DNA of 64,000 nucleotides from NCBI GenBank assembly GCA_000729835.1, contig JFHB01000137.1, positions 1 to 64,000 of the forward strand, written 5' to 3'. This DNA comes from Atkinsonella hypoxylon (Eukaryota > Ascomycota > Sordariomycetes > Hypocreales > Clavicipitaceae). A program made the position numbers and the translations under genes. Shown piece after piece: positions 11,847 to 22,229 of the stretch. Each line of letters starts with the position of its first letter. Positions within the stretch are counted from its first letter, which is position 1. The notes under the pieces are model-generated. The model saw only the letters and a list, made by a program, of their open reading frames with translations, had not been told where the DNA came from and ran no database searches.

Positions 11847-14066
11847 CATGCAAATATAAAAAATCGGCTGTGATCTGAGTATTTCAGTCCACGACGCACC
11901 GGTCCCGCCTGGTAATCTCTCCAGGGTCGATGCAGCGTCCTAATATGCGCGTCTCGTCTGTTCCGTACGCTATGCAACGTCAAGTGTGGCTTCGTCAGTA
12001 GGCGGGTCGCGCGACTGGTGGCAAAGCTGAATGCTCGAGGAGGCCAAAAAAAGCTGATGACAATCGCCGACGAGTTGCAGAGACTATGACGGTGATGCGT
12101 GCTAGTTGTGATAAGCTCGATTCGATACCAAGGAAAGATGTTGACGGTCAGGAAAGTGTGACCAGAAGCGCGTGCCGAACCCTGCGAAGGTGCAAGCAAG
12201 GGGATAGTTACAGTACAACCAAAGAGGGGGACTACAGTCAAATGCTCTAGGGATTATAAGGATGCAGGCTCACTTCTCGAATGATATTCAAGGACGGTGA
12301 TGAGAGGCGGACAACAGGAGCGAGTCTCTGGATAGTTGCAAGGGACAAGATAATCAGCGTTGCTTTGACGTCGTGGCTGGATTGGTATTGAAAGTCAAAG
12401 TTTGTCGCAGTGATGCACAATTTCACCGCTAGAGGACTGGAAAGAGGATGGTACATAGGGAGAGTGGGGAGATGCACGTTTACGCAAGTACCGAATTGTC
12501 TAAGAAATCACTGGATGCCACCATAAATCAAGTTTTTCCGACTGGTTGGCGCTACGGTCCTCTTTGCCCACAAATCATCATGCTTCCAGCCATGCTATTG
12601 GTTATTAATTCGATCAGGCAGGTAATCTTCAACCAAGCCGGCTTTGAAATTCCATTATCATCGATATTTGGCCAGACGAAGGAAGGCTTCTTCTCGAACG
12701 TCTTCGACACATGTGCGTAGAAAATCACGTATCCGGCGTGTTGGTACGTGACATCGACGCTCCCTTACACCTGTCCAATTTGTCCAGTTGTCGACTCTGT
12801 GGTACATGAATGATCGGGTGAGTTGTACTTGCATACATTGCTCTCATACTCCCGCGTCCCGAGGCTGGCATATGGTTGAGGAGTCTTGCTGAATATGCAT
12901 TAGATATTGATACCCTATTGATTTGCAAGCATCTGACGATTCCTCAGCGGCCATGTATCGCTGTTTAGCACAGAGGTGCCACGACGTTGCTTCTTTTTGT
13001 TGCTATGTTCGAGTTTGACCCAAACCTAACATGAGGCGTATATCCCCGAGCTCAATGCGCACAGCCAAGTTGTCTTTGATAAATGCAGGTTTGATTCCCC
13101 TGTTCTAGTCAAGATACGAATTTGGATTTAGTAGATCGTCATACTGGTCATGCATAAAAGTGCGGAAAATCATCCATTCCCTGTACCAGCTCCGACTCTG
13201 CTCGCCAGCGGCAGTGCGCAACAATGTGCATGCTTTGATCAGCCAGATTTATGTATAGAAATTATTATGGGCAGATCAGAGCGAGCTGGGCAAGGCGGTC
13301 CAGACAGCTTAACATTGTTATGGAGAGTTCCCTCTCCCATAGTATACTCCATACCTGTAGAAGTACCTGCAAGCACTTAAACTAAAGAGAACCTCGCGAG
13401 ACCTGCCACTTGTTAAGCGAACGGGATCACTTGAAGGTCTCCGGTTTAAGCCAGTGTATTATTGGTTAGGATACAGGGTTGTTTAAGAGACGACCATGTT
13501 TGTCCTGTCTTATCAGAGTTTACAAGCATTGTGATGGTACCATAACCCGGGTTGGCGCGATGGTACGCGCCAGGTGGCTACCAGGTACCTACCTAGGTAC
13601 CTAGGTAGGCACCGTAGGTAAGTATAGTACCTGGTACCGACAAGTATCATCTGACGGGCAAGTGGCCCCGCTTCGCTGCGTTGATTAGGTATCAAATGGT
13701 GGTCGATTTAATCCGCCCCTCGCTGCTCACTCGGTTGCTGGTGCCGATGGTCGTATTAATTGACTCCCATGTGGGTAGCACGGGGTCGGATTTGTGTGCA
13801 CGTAGCGGCGTCATGCCTTCTTTTGTCGTGCCGTTGAATTGTTCGTGCGGGAAGACTGGGGTGTTTACCTCTGTTGCCCCTCCTCCTAGCGGTGAGATAA
13901 ACCCTGCCTCTGCCTGTATTAATTACTTACAATACACGCATCACGGGTCCCTTTCTAGTCCATCCGTCATCTATGTCGAATCTCAACTTCCCTCACCCAC
14001 ACTTTTCCTGCTTTACCCTTTTGCCTCCCCTCTCTGCGCCCGTTTCCTTGTATTTTCCCTATTACC
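11847..14066. other. Divergent intergenic region areB / SVF1
   Basis: This is 2.2 kb between two divergently transcribed genes. It contains no supported ORF. At 13575-13640 there is a patch of overlapping CCTAGGTA/GGTACC words. The last 300 bp before SVF1 are pyrimidine-rich, typical of a fungal promoter and leader. Confidence 0.6.
13581..13638. repeat. Palindromic CCTAGGTA/GGTACC patch
   Basis: Overlapping ACCTACCTAGGTACCTAGGTAGG words form a nearly self-complementary stretch that could fold into a cruciform. Similar patches recur at 62652-62690 and, less perfectly, near 250, 30855, 35738 and 63215. Confidence 0.7.
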
Positions 14067-15518
14067 ATGTTCAATTGGGCAAAGCAGCAGTAAGTCATGA
14101 TAGTCTACTCTAACCGTCATCTTCCGCAGAGCTCTGCCCCCCGCTTTTCCGCCTCCCGACTTGGCAATATCAGCTAATTCATCCACCCTTTCGTTTTGTT
14201 TGTAGATTGGCCAACGTAGCGGGCACTCAGGAGCCCATCTACGGGCCCTCAGCTATTAAATCAGTAGCCGAAGAGGCCAAGGAGACGCCTTACACCGAGC
14301 TCACTCGAGATGACCTGAAATGGAAGGCTATGGAGTCGACCTGTGTCGAGACACAGAGCTTCTATCTGACTTCAGATAATGGCGATACTGGTCTTGTGCA
14401 GGTGATTTATAGTAACGTTGCGTGCGTCGAGATCCCAAACTTCCAGGCACCCTGCGAGTCTCTTCATTTTTGACGAACCTTGAAGCTAATCTAAACCTCG
14501 ATATTCTTGAACCATCAGTGGCATGCGAACGACATGCCAGTTCAACTCCAAGATCTTCTCCAAAGATCCTTCGAAACCCCACTTATGGTGCTCAACACCT
14601 CTCAATAACTTCGAATTCAACGAGGACAAAACCGCCTGCTACGCCGATGACTGTGCTCTCGAACTCTCCGAAGATGGAAACGAGTATACTATTAAGAGCA
14701 TGAACGACGATAGATCGATTGTCAACCTCACAATTACCAAAACCGCCCCTGGCTTCGTCGTTGGCAAAACTGGTACAACCAAGTACGGTACCGACCTCGA
14801 GAACCCCTGGGGTAGCATTCGACATGCCTTCTGGCCACGATGCTCTGCCGAAGGCACCATCACCACCCCTGACGGTCCTGTTGACTTTAAAGGCCTTGCC
14901 ATGTATTCCTTCGCCTTGCAGGGAATGAAGCCGCACCACGCTGCCGCCAAGTGGAACTTTGTCAACTTCCAAGGCCCCAACTACTCTGCCATTATGATGG
15001 AATTCACCACTCCCGCTTCATACGGTACCACATTGGTCAATGTGGGTGGCATCGTCAAAGACGGGGAGATCATCACTGCTGGCCCTGGCCACGAAGTCAT
15101 TCACACCGAAGTTAAGAACGATGCCGAGAATGCGTGGCCCGAGCCGATTTCGGTTAAATTCGAGTGGAAGGGCACTGAGAAAGATGTCAACCCTGTAAGC
15201 GCTACTATAGAGGGTAGTCTGGGTGAGCGGACAGACCGCGTTGATGTCATGGCCGAAGTACCAGGCTTCGTCAAGACTATTGTGGCTGCTGCAGCTGGCA
15301 CTAAGCCGTATATCTACCAGGTACGCGTATTCCTAGTTCTAGAACAAGGACACTGCATAAAAGCAACCGTGTGTATGATATGAGCTGTTTACTGATAAGC
15401 AACCTCTGCTCTGCATTTATAGTACATGCCCGAAATGACGCTTAAGCTGAAGATTGGTGACGAAGAAATAACAGAACAAGGCCAACTGTTAATGGAAGCT
15501 ACTTTTATCACGGAGTAA
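14067..15518 (+). CDS. SVF1: Svf1-family oxidative-stress survival protein
   Basis: Four exons (14067-14089, 14206-14421, 14519-15320, 15423-15518) join in phase to 378 aa, the normal length for Svf1. In yeast Svf1 is a cytosolic/membrane-associated protein needed for survival of oxidative and cold stress and linked to sphingolipid (ceramide) handling; the fold is two lipocalin-like beta domains. Recognisable family stretches are the N-terminal [21 protein letters not shown], the ENPWGSIRHAFWPRC segment, the GLAMYSFALQGMKPHHAAAKWNFVNF core and the closing MPEMTLKLKIGDEEITEQGQ. The first exon is only 23 nt, so the start lies far from the bulk of the gene. All three introns (116, 97, 102 bp) have good GT/AG borders. 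Confidence 0.94.
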
Positions 15519-16293
15519 AGATGAGTCAATGCTATCTTAAAAGTAGTGGCTTTCTGTGGGATGTCCCTTGATTCCGTACTGATGGCTGTCGGGCACACAG
15601 AATGAGAGATGACTACATGCATCATTGTTGGGTATATACACACTAATTCTCACAAACACAGGCGTTGGAGACGGTTTTGGTCACTCGCTTTGATATATCC
15701 CTCTGTCTCTTCTTGTTCCTAAGCATATTGGCGCCCTTGATATGGTCGAGCATAATACCGATACTATAATACTTAATACATCTCAATCCTCTTGGGTTCC
15801 TCACACGAAGCTCGGTCCCAGTAGTAAGTAGTCTTACGGTGTATTCGTAGCCGACCCACAGAGTAGTAATTCACATAGTCATACGGAGTACAAGGGTGAC
15901 AAAAGCTATATGGGATCCGGCTCCGTTTCTCGATTAACGCCAGGGTGTTTCTCGGAGAATTCTTCAACGTCGGGGACCTTCTACTACCGGACGCCAGGGG
16001 CGGGAACGTTGGTAAACCACAATGCAGACCATCATCAGCCTTGAACAATCACAGCCACAGCGCATGTAAATCAAAGAAACACCGGTGTACAAATGATTGT
16101 AAACACAGACTGCAACAGCATTTTCACGAAAAATTCTCTATCAAATAAGTAGAACTCTTTGCGGGAAATGAATACCATGGGTCCCAATCCCAAGTCTAGT
16201 CGCCTTGCGCGCTATTTCCCCTCATCCCCACCACATCGCGCGTCAACATTCCTTCTAAGCGTGTCGCGCCCATAAAATAAATACAAACAAACA

Positions 16294-16325
<32 letters not shown>

Positions 16326-16526
16326 CTCTTCTTTCAAGCTGTCAGTCGTGTTGAACGATCGGCTTTCACCCACCAAACCATGTTGGAGCCATTTTCCCCT
16401 CTTCCGACCCTCCCCATGATCCAACGCTCTCCGCTTCTCCAATGGTGACAAGTTCCCAAATATAGCTCATCGCCGACGCTCGTTTCCCTCGCGTTATAAA
16501 AACGTTTCGTCGCTGCACATCAAAGG
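15519..16526. other. Intergenic region with GTTTT repeat
   Basis: This is about 1 kb with no convincing gene. A minus ORF at 15773-16048 ends in a protein-like stretch but has no upstream exon I can support. It contains TACGGAGTA at 15892-15900 and a (GTTTT)5 microsatellite at about 16300-16325. Confidence 0.5.
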
Positions 16527-16930
16527 ATGGCTACACGTCGACCGCGGACGTCATCGCCCCTGAACCCCAAGCGGGACGGAACGCCTGCTCCTCCGCGGAG
16601 AACACTGCCTAGGAGGCCCGTTGCCGTGAGTCCCACGGAGCGACTGCAGCGGTACAAGGGGCTTCTGGCGTGGAGGAGGCATGTTATGGAGGAGGCGAGG
16701 ACGTACGAGGGGGCTATGGTGGAGGCGATTCAGGAGAGAGAGGTATGCGCTTTTTTTTTTTCTTTTTTTTTTGGGTTGTTTGAGGAGGCTGGGATTAACG
16801 TTGTTAGGTTGGTGATGAGACGAAGAAGCGCTTCTTTGTGCCAAAGTTGGGGTTCTTCGCGCCGAGAGTGGCGCTTGCGGTTGGGCTTATGAAGAGTTTG
16901 CCTGCTTTGAGGACATTGGGTGTCGTGTGA
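16527..16930 (+). CDS. Small basic protein of unknown function, two exons
   Basis: Exon 1 (16527-16742) ends on a GAG codon before GTATGC; the 65-bp intron contains a poly-T tract and ends TTAG; exon 2 (16808-16930) continues in phase to a TGA. The product is 112 aa. The first 40 residues are rich in arginine, proline and serine (RRPRTSSPLNPKRDGTPAPP), then comes a helical stretch (ERLQRYKGLLAWRRHVMEEA), and exon 2 adds a hydrophobic-basic tail (FFAPRVALAVGLMKSLPALR). I do not recognise the family. The basic start and amphipathic helix would fit a mitochondrial protein, but that is a guess. The correct phase across the intron and the coding-like composition support a real gene. Confidence 0.65.
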
Positions 16931-17222
16931 GGCTCTGTGATTCGAAGAATCTGAGTATTGGTCTTGATGGGCTGGAGTACATGACGATGACATATCTTAA
17001 CGATCTATATTTCATGGGATGTGAGGGGCGGGAATTTTGTTGATATCTAGTCATAATTCTAATGCGGGCTGGTCCCTTATTCAACTCGAAAATGAAAGAA
17101 TGATAGTGGTCTAAACGCGAAATCGTACGCTATAGTCTACAACCACTTACTCCAAAACATACGTGTTGTCGTACAAGTGCCATTAAATGCTTGTCATGAA
17201 CTTTCCCCATTTCCCATTGTCG

Positions 17223-18152
17223 TTATTCATCCCTTATGTTGTTCTCTCGCTGCCTCTTGGCATCTTTTTTAATCGCCTGCTCTACTTGCCAAATTGCTCT
17301 TTCCAACTCGATTTCCAGAGCCGGTACATTCAATTTCTCCGAGCAGAGTCGCACCTTGTCCTGCGTCAGGAGAAGTGCCTCTTTGGAAGCCGAGCTCTTT
17401 TGCCCTTGTGCGAGGTGCAAAGTCCCGGCTTGGCTGTACAGGGAGTCCAGCACAGCAGAAGCCGTGGGCTTGAGCAGTTTCTTGTCCACGAGCCACTGAA
17501 TGTGTTTCCCGCCGGCGATGGCGCGCCAATGCGACCAGGCGCGGTAGACGAGATAGAAGAAGGGGAGGTTGGGAATCCTATCAATGTGTTAGCGGGGGGG
17601 ATGTCCAGCCCAATGGTGCGCAAAGCTGAGCATCTTGTGCTACCGTGGTCGCTATAAACGCAAGCCTCCTTGCTCTACTCCGAGAAGTATGAAAGGCGAA
17701 GGGCGCACTTACACAGGCACCAGCGCAAAAGGCAACGTAACGGGCATGCCCACAAGACACCATATTAATCTCTTTTTATGCAGGCCGTCGCGCTCGCTGC
17801 CCAGTCTCCTCACCACGTCAATCGCCTCGGACTCGGACATGACGGCTCGTGGAAACACCAGCTCGACCTGCTCTTGGCCCTGCATCTCTTCTTTATGCCG
17901 CCTGCTGGACAGGGGGGGCACAGACTTGAGACCCCATTCCTCGTAGGGAATCCGTCGAAATGCATGGTTTCCGTACTCGACGACCTTCTTCTGCCATCCT
18001 GATCCCTTCTTCTCCCACTCTGACCATTTGCGAGCTGCCCATGCAGCCCCACGATCAATATACGAGGCGTCGGCCGGTGTGTTCGCAATGTGTAGGCGCT
18101 GGGCGTAGAGGAACGTCCGGCGGGTGGACAAGGGCAGCAGGTACAGTCGCAT
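17223..18152 (-). CDS. Mitochondrial K+/H+ exchange-related protein
   Basis: Two exons (18152-17713 and 17577-17223, 135-bp intron, phase 2) give 264 aa of the fungal mitochondrial K+-H+ exchange-related family (yeast YDL183C type), a mitochondrial inner-membrane protein implicated in potassium/proton exchange. Family-typical stretches are MRLYLLPLSTRRTFLYAQRL at the N-terminus, GWQKKVVEYGNHAFRRIPYEEWGLKSVPP (about residues 57-86; two adjacent blocks) and the membrane hairpin WCLVGMPVTLPFALVPV / IPNLPFFYLVYRAWSHWRA at about 130-167, followed by a helical C-terminus ending RQRENNIRDE. The intron falls inside the hairpin. I chose the ATG at 18152 because the family begins MRLYLLP; an in-frame ATG at 18179 would add nine residues. 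Confidence 0.9.
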
Positions 18153-18732
18153 TGCACCTATTTGTGCTGCAGCGGGCAATTCCTTGGGATGTCTCCGGGA
18201 TGGAGGATCGCGGAAGCGGGTTGGAAGGACGAAATATCACTTGACCGAAAATCCGGGTTTCCAATCAACAAGAAGATCCGACTAAGTGTCCGCAAAACCG
18301 GTTGGTTGGGAAGTGAAGACGGTGGAGGCCGCTTTACCAGGACGAAGGGGTGTCGTCAAGCGGGTCCGTAATGGCAGCTTTGCGACAGTGGCAAAACGGG
18401 GACCGAAACGGCAGGGAGTCTATTCGTCCATTGCAGGCAATAATGAATTCTCAGGGCGTAAGCAGTCAATGCTGTAATGAAAGGATCATGCCTGTGTGCA
18501 ATGGCCGCGACACAAGTGGCGAGCTTGAATTTTGAGGAAGATGAACGGAGAAAGGGCAGAAGTGAGGCAGGAGCAGCTTCAATACAGTGACGATGATACG
18601 GCAGGCACGCAGAGCAGGGAGGCCCACTCAGAGCTCGGCACCCTATCGGCACTCTGCTAGGCTTCTTCTCTTATTCGCCCTAAAAGTCCAATCTCTGTCT
18701 GGTACGTACTCCCCAATTCGGCCTCAGTTCAC

Positions 18733-19218
18733 TCATTCGATCACCTCGCTCGCCTCGCTCACCCAATGCATCCATTCAACATTGTGCGACAGCCGACTCA
18801 TTGAAGCTTCTCCCAAAGTCCCCAGAATGTCGTAGTACTTATCGTCCTTCCTGCCGGGCAACAGAAGCCCTACGGCCATGTTCCGCTCTGGCTGGTTTGA
18901 TTGACTGCATCCCGCCAAATGGAACTTGATGTCGGCAACCAAGTGGCGCCAGGAGTTGACGATGAAGTCCAAACGATTTTTCGGAATGCCGTTGACACCG
19001 ATATAACGGGGATCAGGTGCTGCCCGAAACATGGCCGTTCGTGTGACGACAAAGTTCTCATCTACGTCCCTGATTGAGGATCCAATACGCCAAATCAACC
19101 TACCAAGAGCAGCGGAGCTTGAGATGGTCACCAACGGGAGAACAATCACTATCCCCTCGAGCCTCGCTCTGACCAACCGTGCAGGCTGCAAACGTCGAGA
19201 CAAAATTACACATGCCAA
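18733..19218 (-). CDS. Unassigned ORF, probably the 3' part of a hypothetical gene
   Basis: An open frame of about 160 codons ends at 18733 (minus). Its first in-frame ATG lies well inside, at about 19033 (MFRAAPDPRY), while upstream sequence remains open to a likely acceptor (TTTGCAG at about 19194), so the gene probably has an earlier exon; a candidate is the short frame 19519-19331, but no join gives a satisfying phase. The visible protein reads NRLDFIVNSWRHLVADIKF and LLLPGRKDDKYYDILGTLGE and has balanced composition. I do not recognise a domain. It could be a real hypothetical protein or a decayed gene. Confidence 0.35.
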   Translation of the reverse strand: MACVILSRRLQPARLVRARLEGIVIVLPLVTISSSAALGRLIWRIGSSIRDVDENFVVTRTAMFRAAPDPRYIGVNGIPKNRLDFIVNSWRHLVADIKFHLAGCSQSNQPERNMAVGLLLPGRKDDKYYDILGTLGEASMSRLSHNVEWMHWVSEASEVIE

Positions 19219-21710
19219 TGCGAAACTATGATACCGGGACTCATGATGGATTATGTGTCGTCTCTTTTTACTCGTCTCAAGTCATCAAAGTGAAAACGAA
19301 GAACGCCAAACATCAAAGAATACGCTGACACTAACGGCTTGATGGCAGCGCGAAATCGACGTTGTCGGCAGTAGGTCGTTGGCTATCACCGCAGCCTCTC
19401 TTCTGGATCTGTTGCAAGGGGGGGAAGTCTGTGAGGGCTTGGTTGGTTATTAAGGAATCATAGACACCCGATTGCGCATTGAACGGACGGCTTTCCTTGG
19501 GCCTCTTGGGCAGATGCAAGTAGATCGATGGGGCTAGAGAGGTTCATGATTTACGTTTCCCAAACATCAAGATGGAATTGAGCTTAGAAATACACACTGG
19601 GGGCCTTGAGAGTGGCACATAGGTTTTCCTCACTATGCTAGGGTTCTCCCCATGTGAGTCAGTCAGTAGTAGGGATCCTAGCACAACTAGCATAATGCAA
19701 TAATAATGATAATGATAATGCAATTGGGAGAGCGAACAAGGCTGACAGAAAAAGAGACACAAGCGTTGAACTATTGAGAGAGGCCGACCCCCCGGTCCGC
19801 GGTCCCACGATTCCGGAGGTAATCCCGTGGTAGACCGGGCGTGGCGCGCGGATCCTGTCTCCCTAGTGCTTTACTCTGTGGGTATGTACTTGCTCAGGCT
19901 AGGTCGTACGTTCATAGAGTTTTATAAAGGATGGAGTTGGTGCTTTTGTCAGTGTGGCGACGGCGAATAGGGTTGGTTCGACGACGGTGCGCGGGAGAAG
20001 CTGCTGACGGTTGTGATTCCTATAAATAATATATCCCTGCTAGAATTTGCCAAACAGGAAACCTTCAAGATGCAAGCCAGGGCCTTTCTCGATGCAAAGC
20101 TTCGCTGGCTCAGCCGATGTACGGAGTATGTAGATATTCGAACGAGGACCAAGAAAAGTACGAATCTTCTATTATGTCCTAAACTGTACATGAACTGCAT
20201 TGCATGCCTGCCTCCATCTCATCTCCATCACACCACACTTCGGTCTTGGAAAATCAACCCTGGAAATGCAGAACAAATGCCACCAACGCCTAGACCACCG
20301 CTACTTGCCCCTGTTCTGATGACAGCGCGGACGAGGCTGCCGTTGTGGAACGAGATGATGAAGATTACCATACGGGATGCATGCATGTACGAAGCGGAGA
20401 ACGGAGTATTGCAACGTCGTTCCAATCCATCCACGCCGCATGTCCTGACGACCTCCCCATTCACAGCCTCTGGTAGAATTCACCCCCGTAGCACCAGGCA
20501 TCACTTTTGATCCAATGGCCTCCGCATCAGCCACAACCCATGCTGTTTACTAAACAAGCAAATGAACCCGGTTCGCGAATACTGAGCCTTAGCACACCAC
20601 GCAGTCGACGTAACAGTTCCTTACATCTCGGTCTAGAACGAGACGACGCATTGGTTAGGCCGGAGGGATAATACTGACTTTTGGCTGAAAGGCCTGCAGG
20701 ATACTGCGAGCATGGGCGAGATGGATACGTCCGCTTTCGGCTGCTTTGGGAGTAAAATGAGTATCACTCCCGTCAGGCATCGTGTCGCTGGATGATCTAT
20801 GCAGAATGATACAGCTATACTTGATCATACAGCACTGCCTGGAGTGGGATAGCTGGGGCTTCTGGATCAGCTACGTCACGAGGACGTTGATGAAGCTTGC
20901 CAAAGCCTGGATAGACCTCAAGGTTCTATAATCCAGAGTTTGACTCATCATGGAGTAATTGGTAACCAAAGCTCTACTTAAAAGATCACTCACCCTTAAC
21001 AGGTCCTAGTTTATAAGAGCTATATAGTAGAGACCCTTACCAGAAGAAGTCTTCCCATCTAGTTACAAGACGATCTACTTCCAGTAATGCCTGCAAAGAG
21101 ACCTACTGCATGATTTGAAATGTATGCCATGCAAAGCTGTCCTTAGAACACGGGAGGAGTCAAAGATGAGCCGGAACCGAGAAAAACATGCAACGCCTTG
21201 TATCACGAGTCGGCTATCTTGGGATTCCGTACAACCCGCTATGAAGTCACCCGCTCGAAACGTACAGACCTACAGAGTTTGTACAGTTTGCCAGCGCAGC
21301 AGCAATTGGGCACGGCGAGAGTGTAACAAGTTGTTCTCCTCCGTAACTAAGGTATAGCTACGGGTGCTGGATACAGTTTCGAAGAATGGCTCACAGACAC
21401 AATGATATATTGATCTACTTCTATGGAGAGCATAGTACGTCAACCATTAGTCCTCTACCAGATCGCTACAAGGTCTTAGAATGACCCCCGACGGAAGCAA
21501 GCAGGTCCTAATACTTCCGTCATGCTATCCAGAAAGGAAGATCCGGCCACACGTTAGCTGCACATAACCCTTCGGTGTGCAAAACTGATGGTATCCCCTT
21601 GGTAAAACCGGTTTATAAGAATCTCAGACCATCTACCATTCAGTATTGACTCGATATCTGTAATTGGACACCAATATATATATCAATAGAAGTCCGTTGA
21701 GCAATGAGTT
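19219..21710. other. Intergenic, partly degenerate DNA upstream of a tRNA
   Basis: No gene is supported over 2.5 kb. From about 20900 to 21700 the sequence is AT-rich and full of stop codons on both strands, with an appearance like decayed transposon DNA next to a tRNA gene, a common insertion site. I see no terminal repeats, so the element type cannot be named. TACGGAGTA occurs at 20120-20128. Confidence 0.45.
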
Positions 21711-21791
21711 GGGCGAATGGTTTAGTGGTATAATACTCCCTTAGCATCAGCTCATCTGGGAGTGGTCCAGGGTTCGATTCCCTGTTCGTCC
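21711..21791 (+). tRNA. tRNA-Ala(AGC) with a short intron
   Basis: A cloverleaf can be drawn: acceptor stem GGGCGAA/TTCGTCC (seven pairs, one G-U), D arm TGGTTTAGTGGTATAATA (matches box A), anticodon stem CTCCC/GGGAG, T arm CAGGG-TTCGATT-CCCTG (box B GGTTCGATTCC). The anticodon loop reads TTAGCA, then ten extra bases (TCAGCTCATC), then T. Removing them at the canonical 37/38 site leaves a seven-base loop with anticodon AGC, alanine, and the CTCCCTTAGCATGGGAG arm typical of fungal tRNA-Ala. A different isotype would need another intron placement. Discriminator base is A at 21792. Confidence 0.82.
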
Positions 21792-22229
21792 AAAGCGGTG
21801 GTATAAAGCCCACCATCCACCCTTTTTTGATTTCCTATATGTACATTAGGCAAAACGTTTCTGCCGAATATATATATAGGTTCTTTTTTTTTTGGTCTTT
21901 CTTGACGTAATGCGTTGGTGGTGGCAAGGAAGTATGCAGTCATCACGAACCCACTACACTTGCACTGTTGTCCAGCTACTCTATCGAACCACGGTTTCAA
22001 GGTACGAGCAGGTATGGGCTCCCAATAAACTTGTTGCTAGAGATTATGCATCAGCGCTACTATCTACAGAGCTCCAAGCACTCACCACGTCTCGATTTTG
22101 GCAACAGCTAGACACAACCCTATCCATTTCAAATCCAGACCCATTGCAATTAGATATCTTAGGTATGTTAAATGACATGTATCTGTCTATCGTACAATTC
22201 TATACATGAATTGCTCTATACTTCCAAGC

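Noticed and set aside
13380..13500. tRNA-like sequence with paired arms
   Set aside because: No box B (GGTTCGANTCC) and no consistent acceptor stem.
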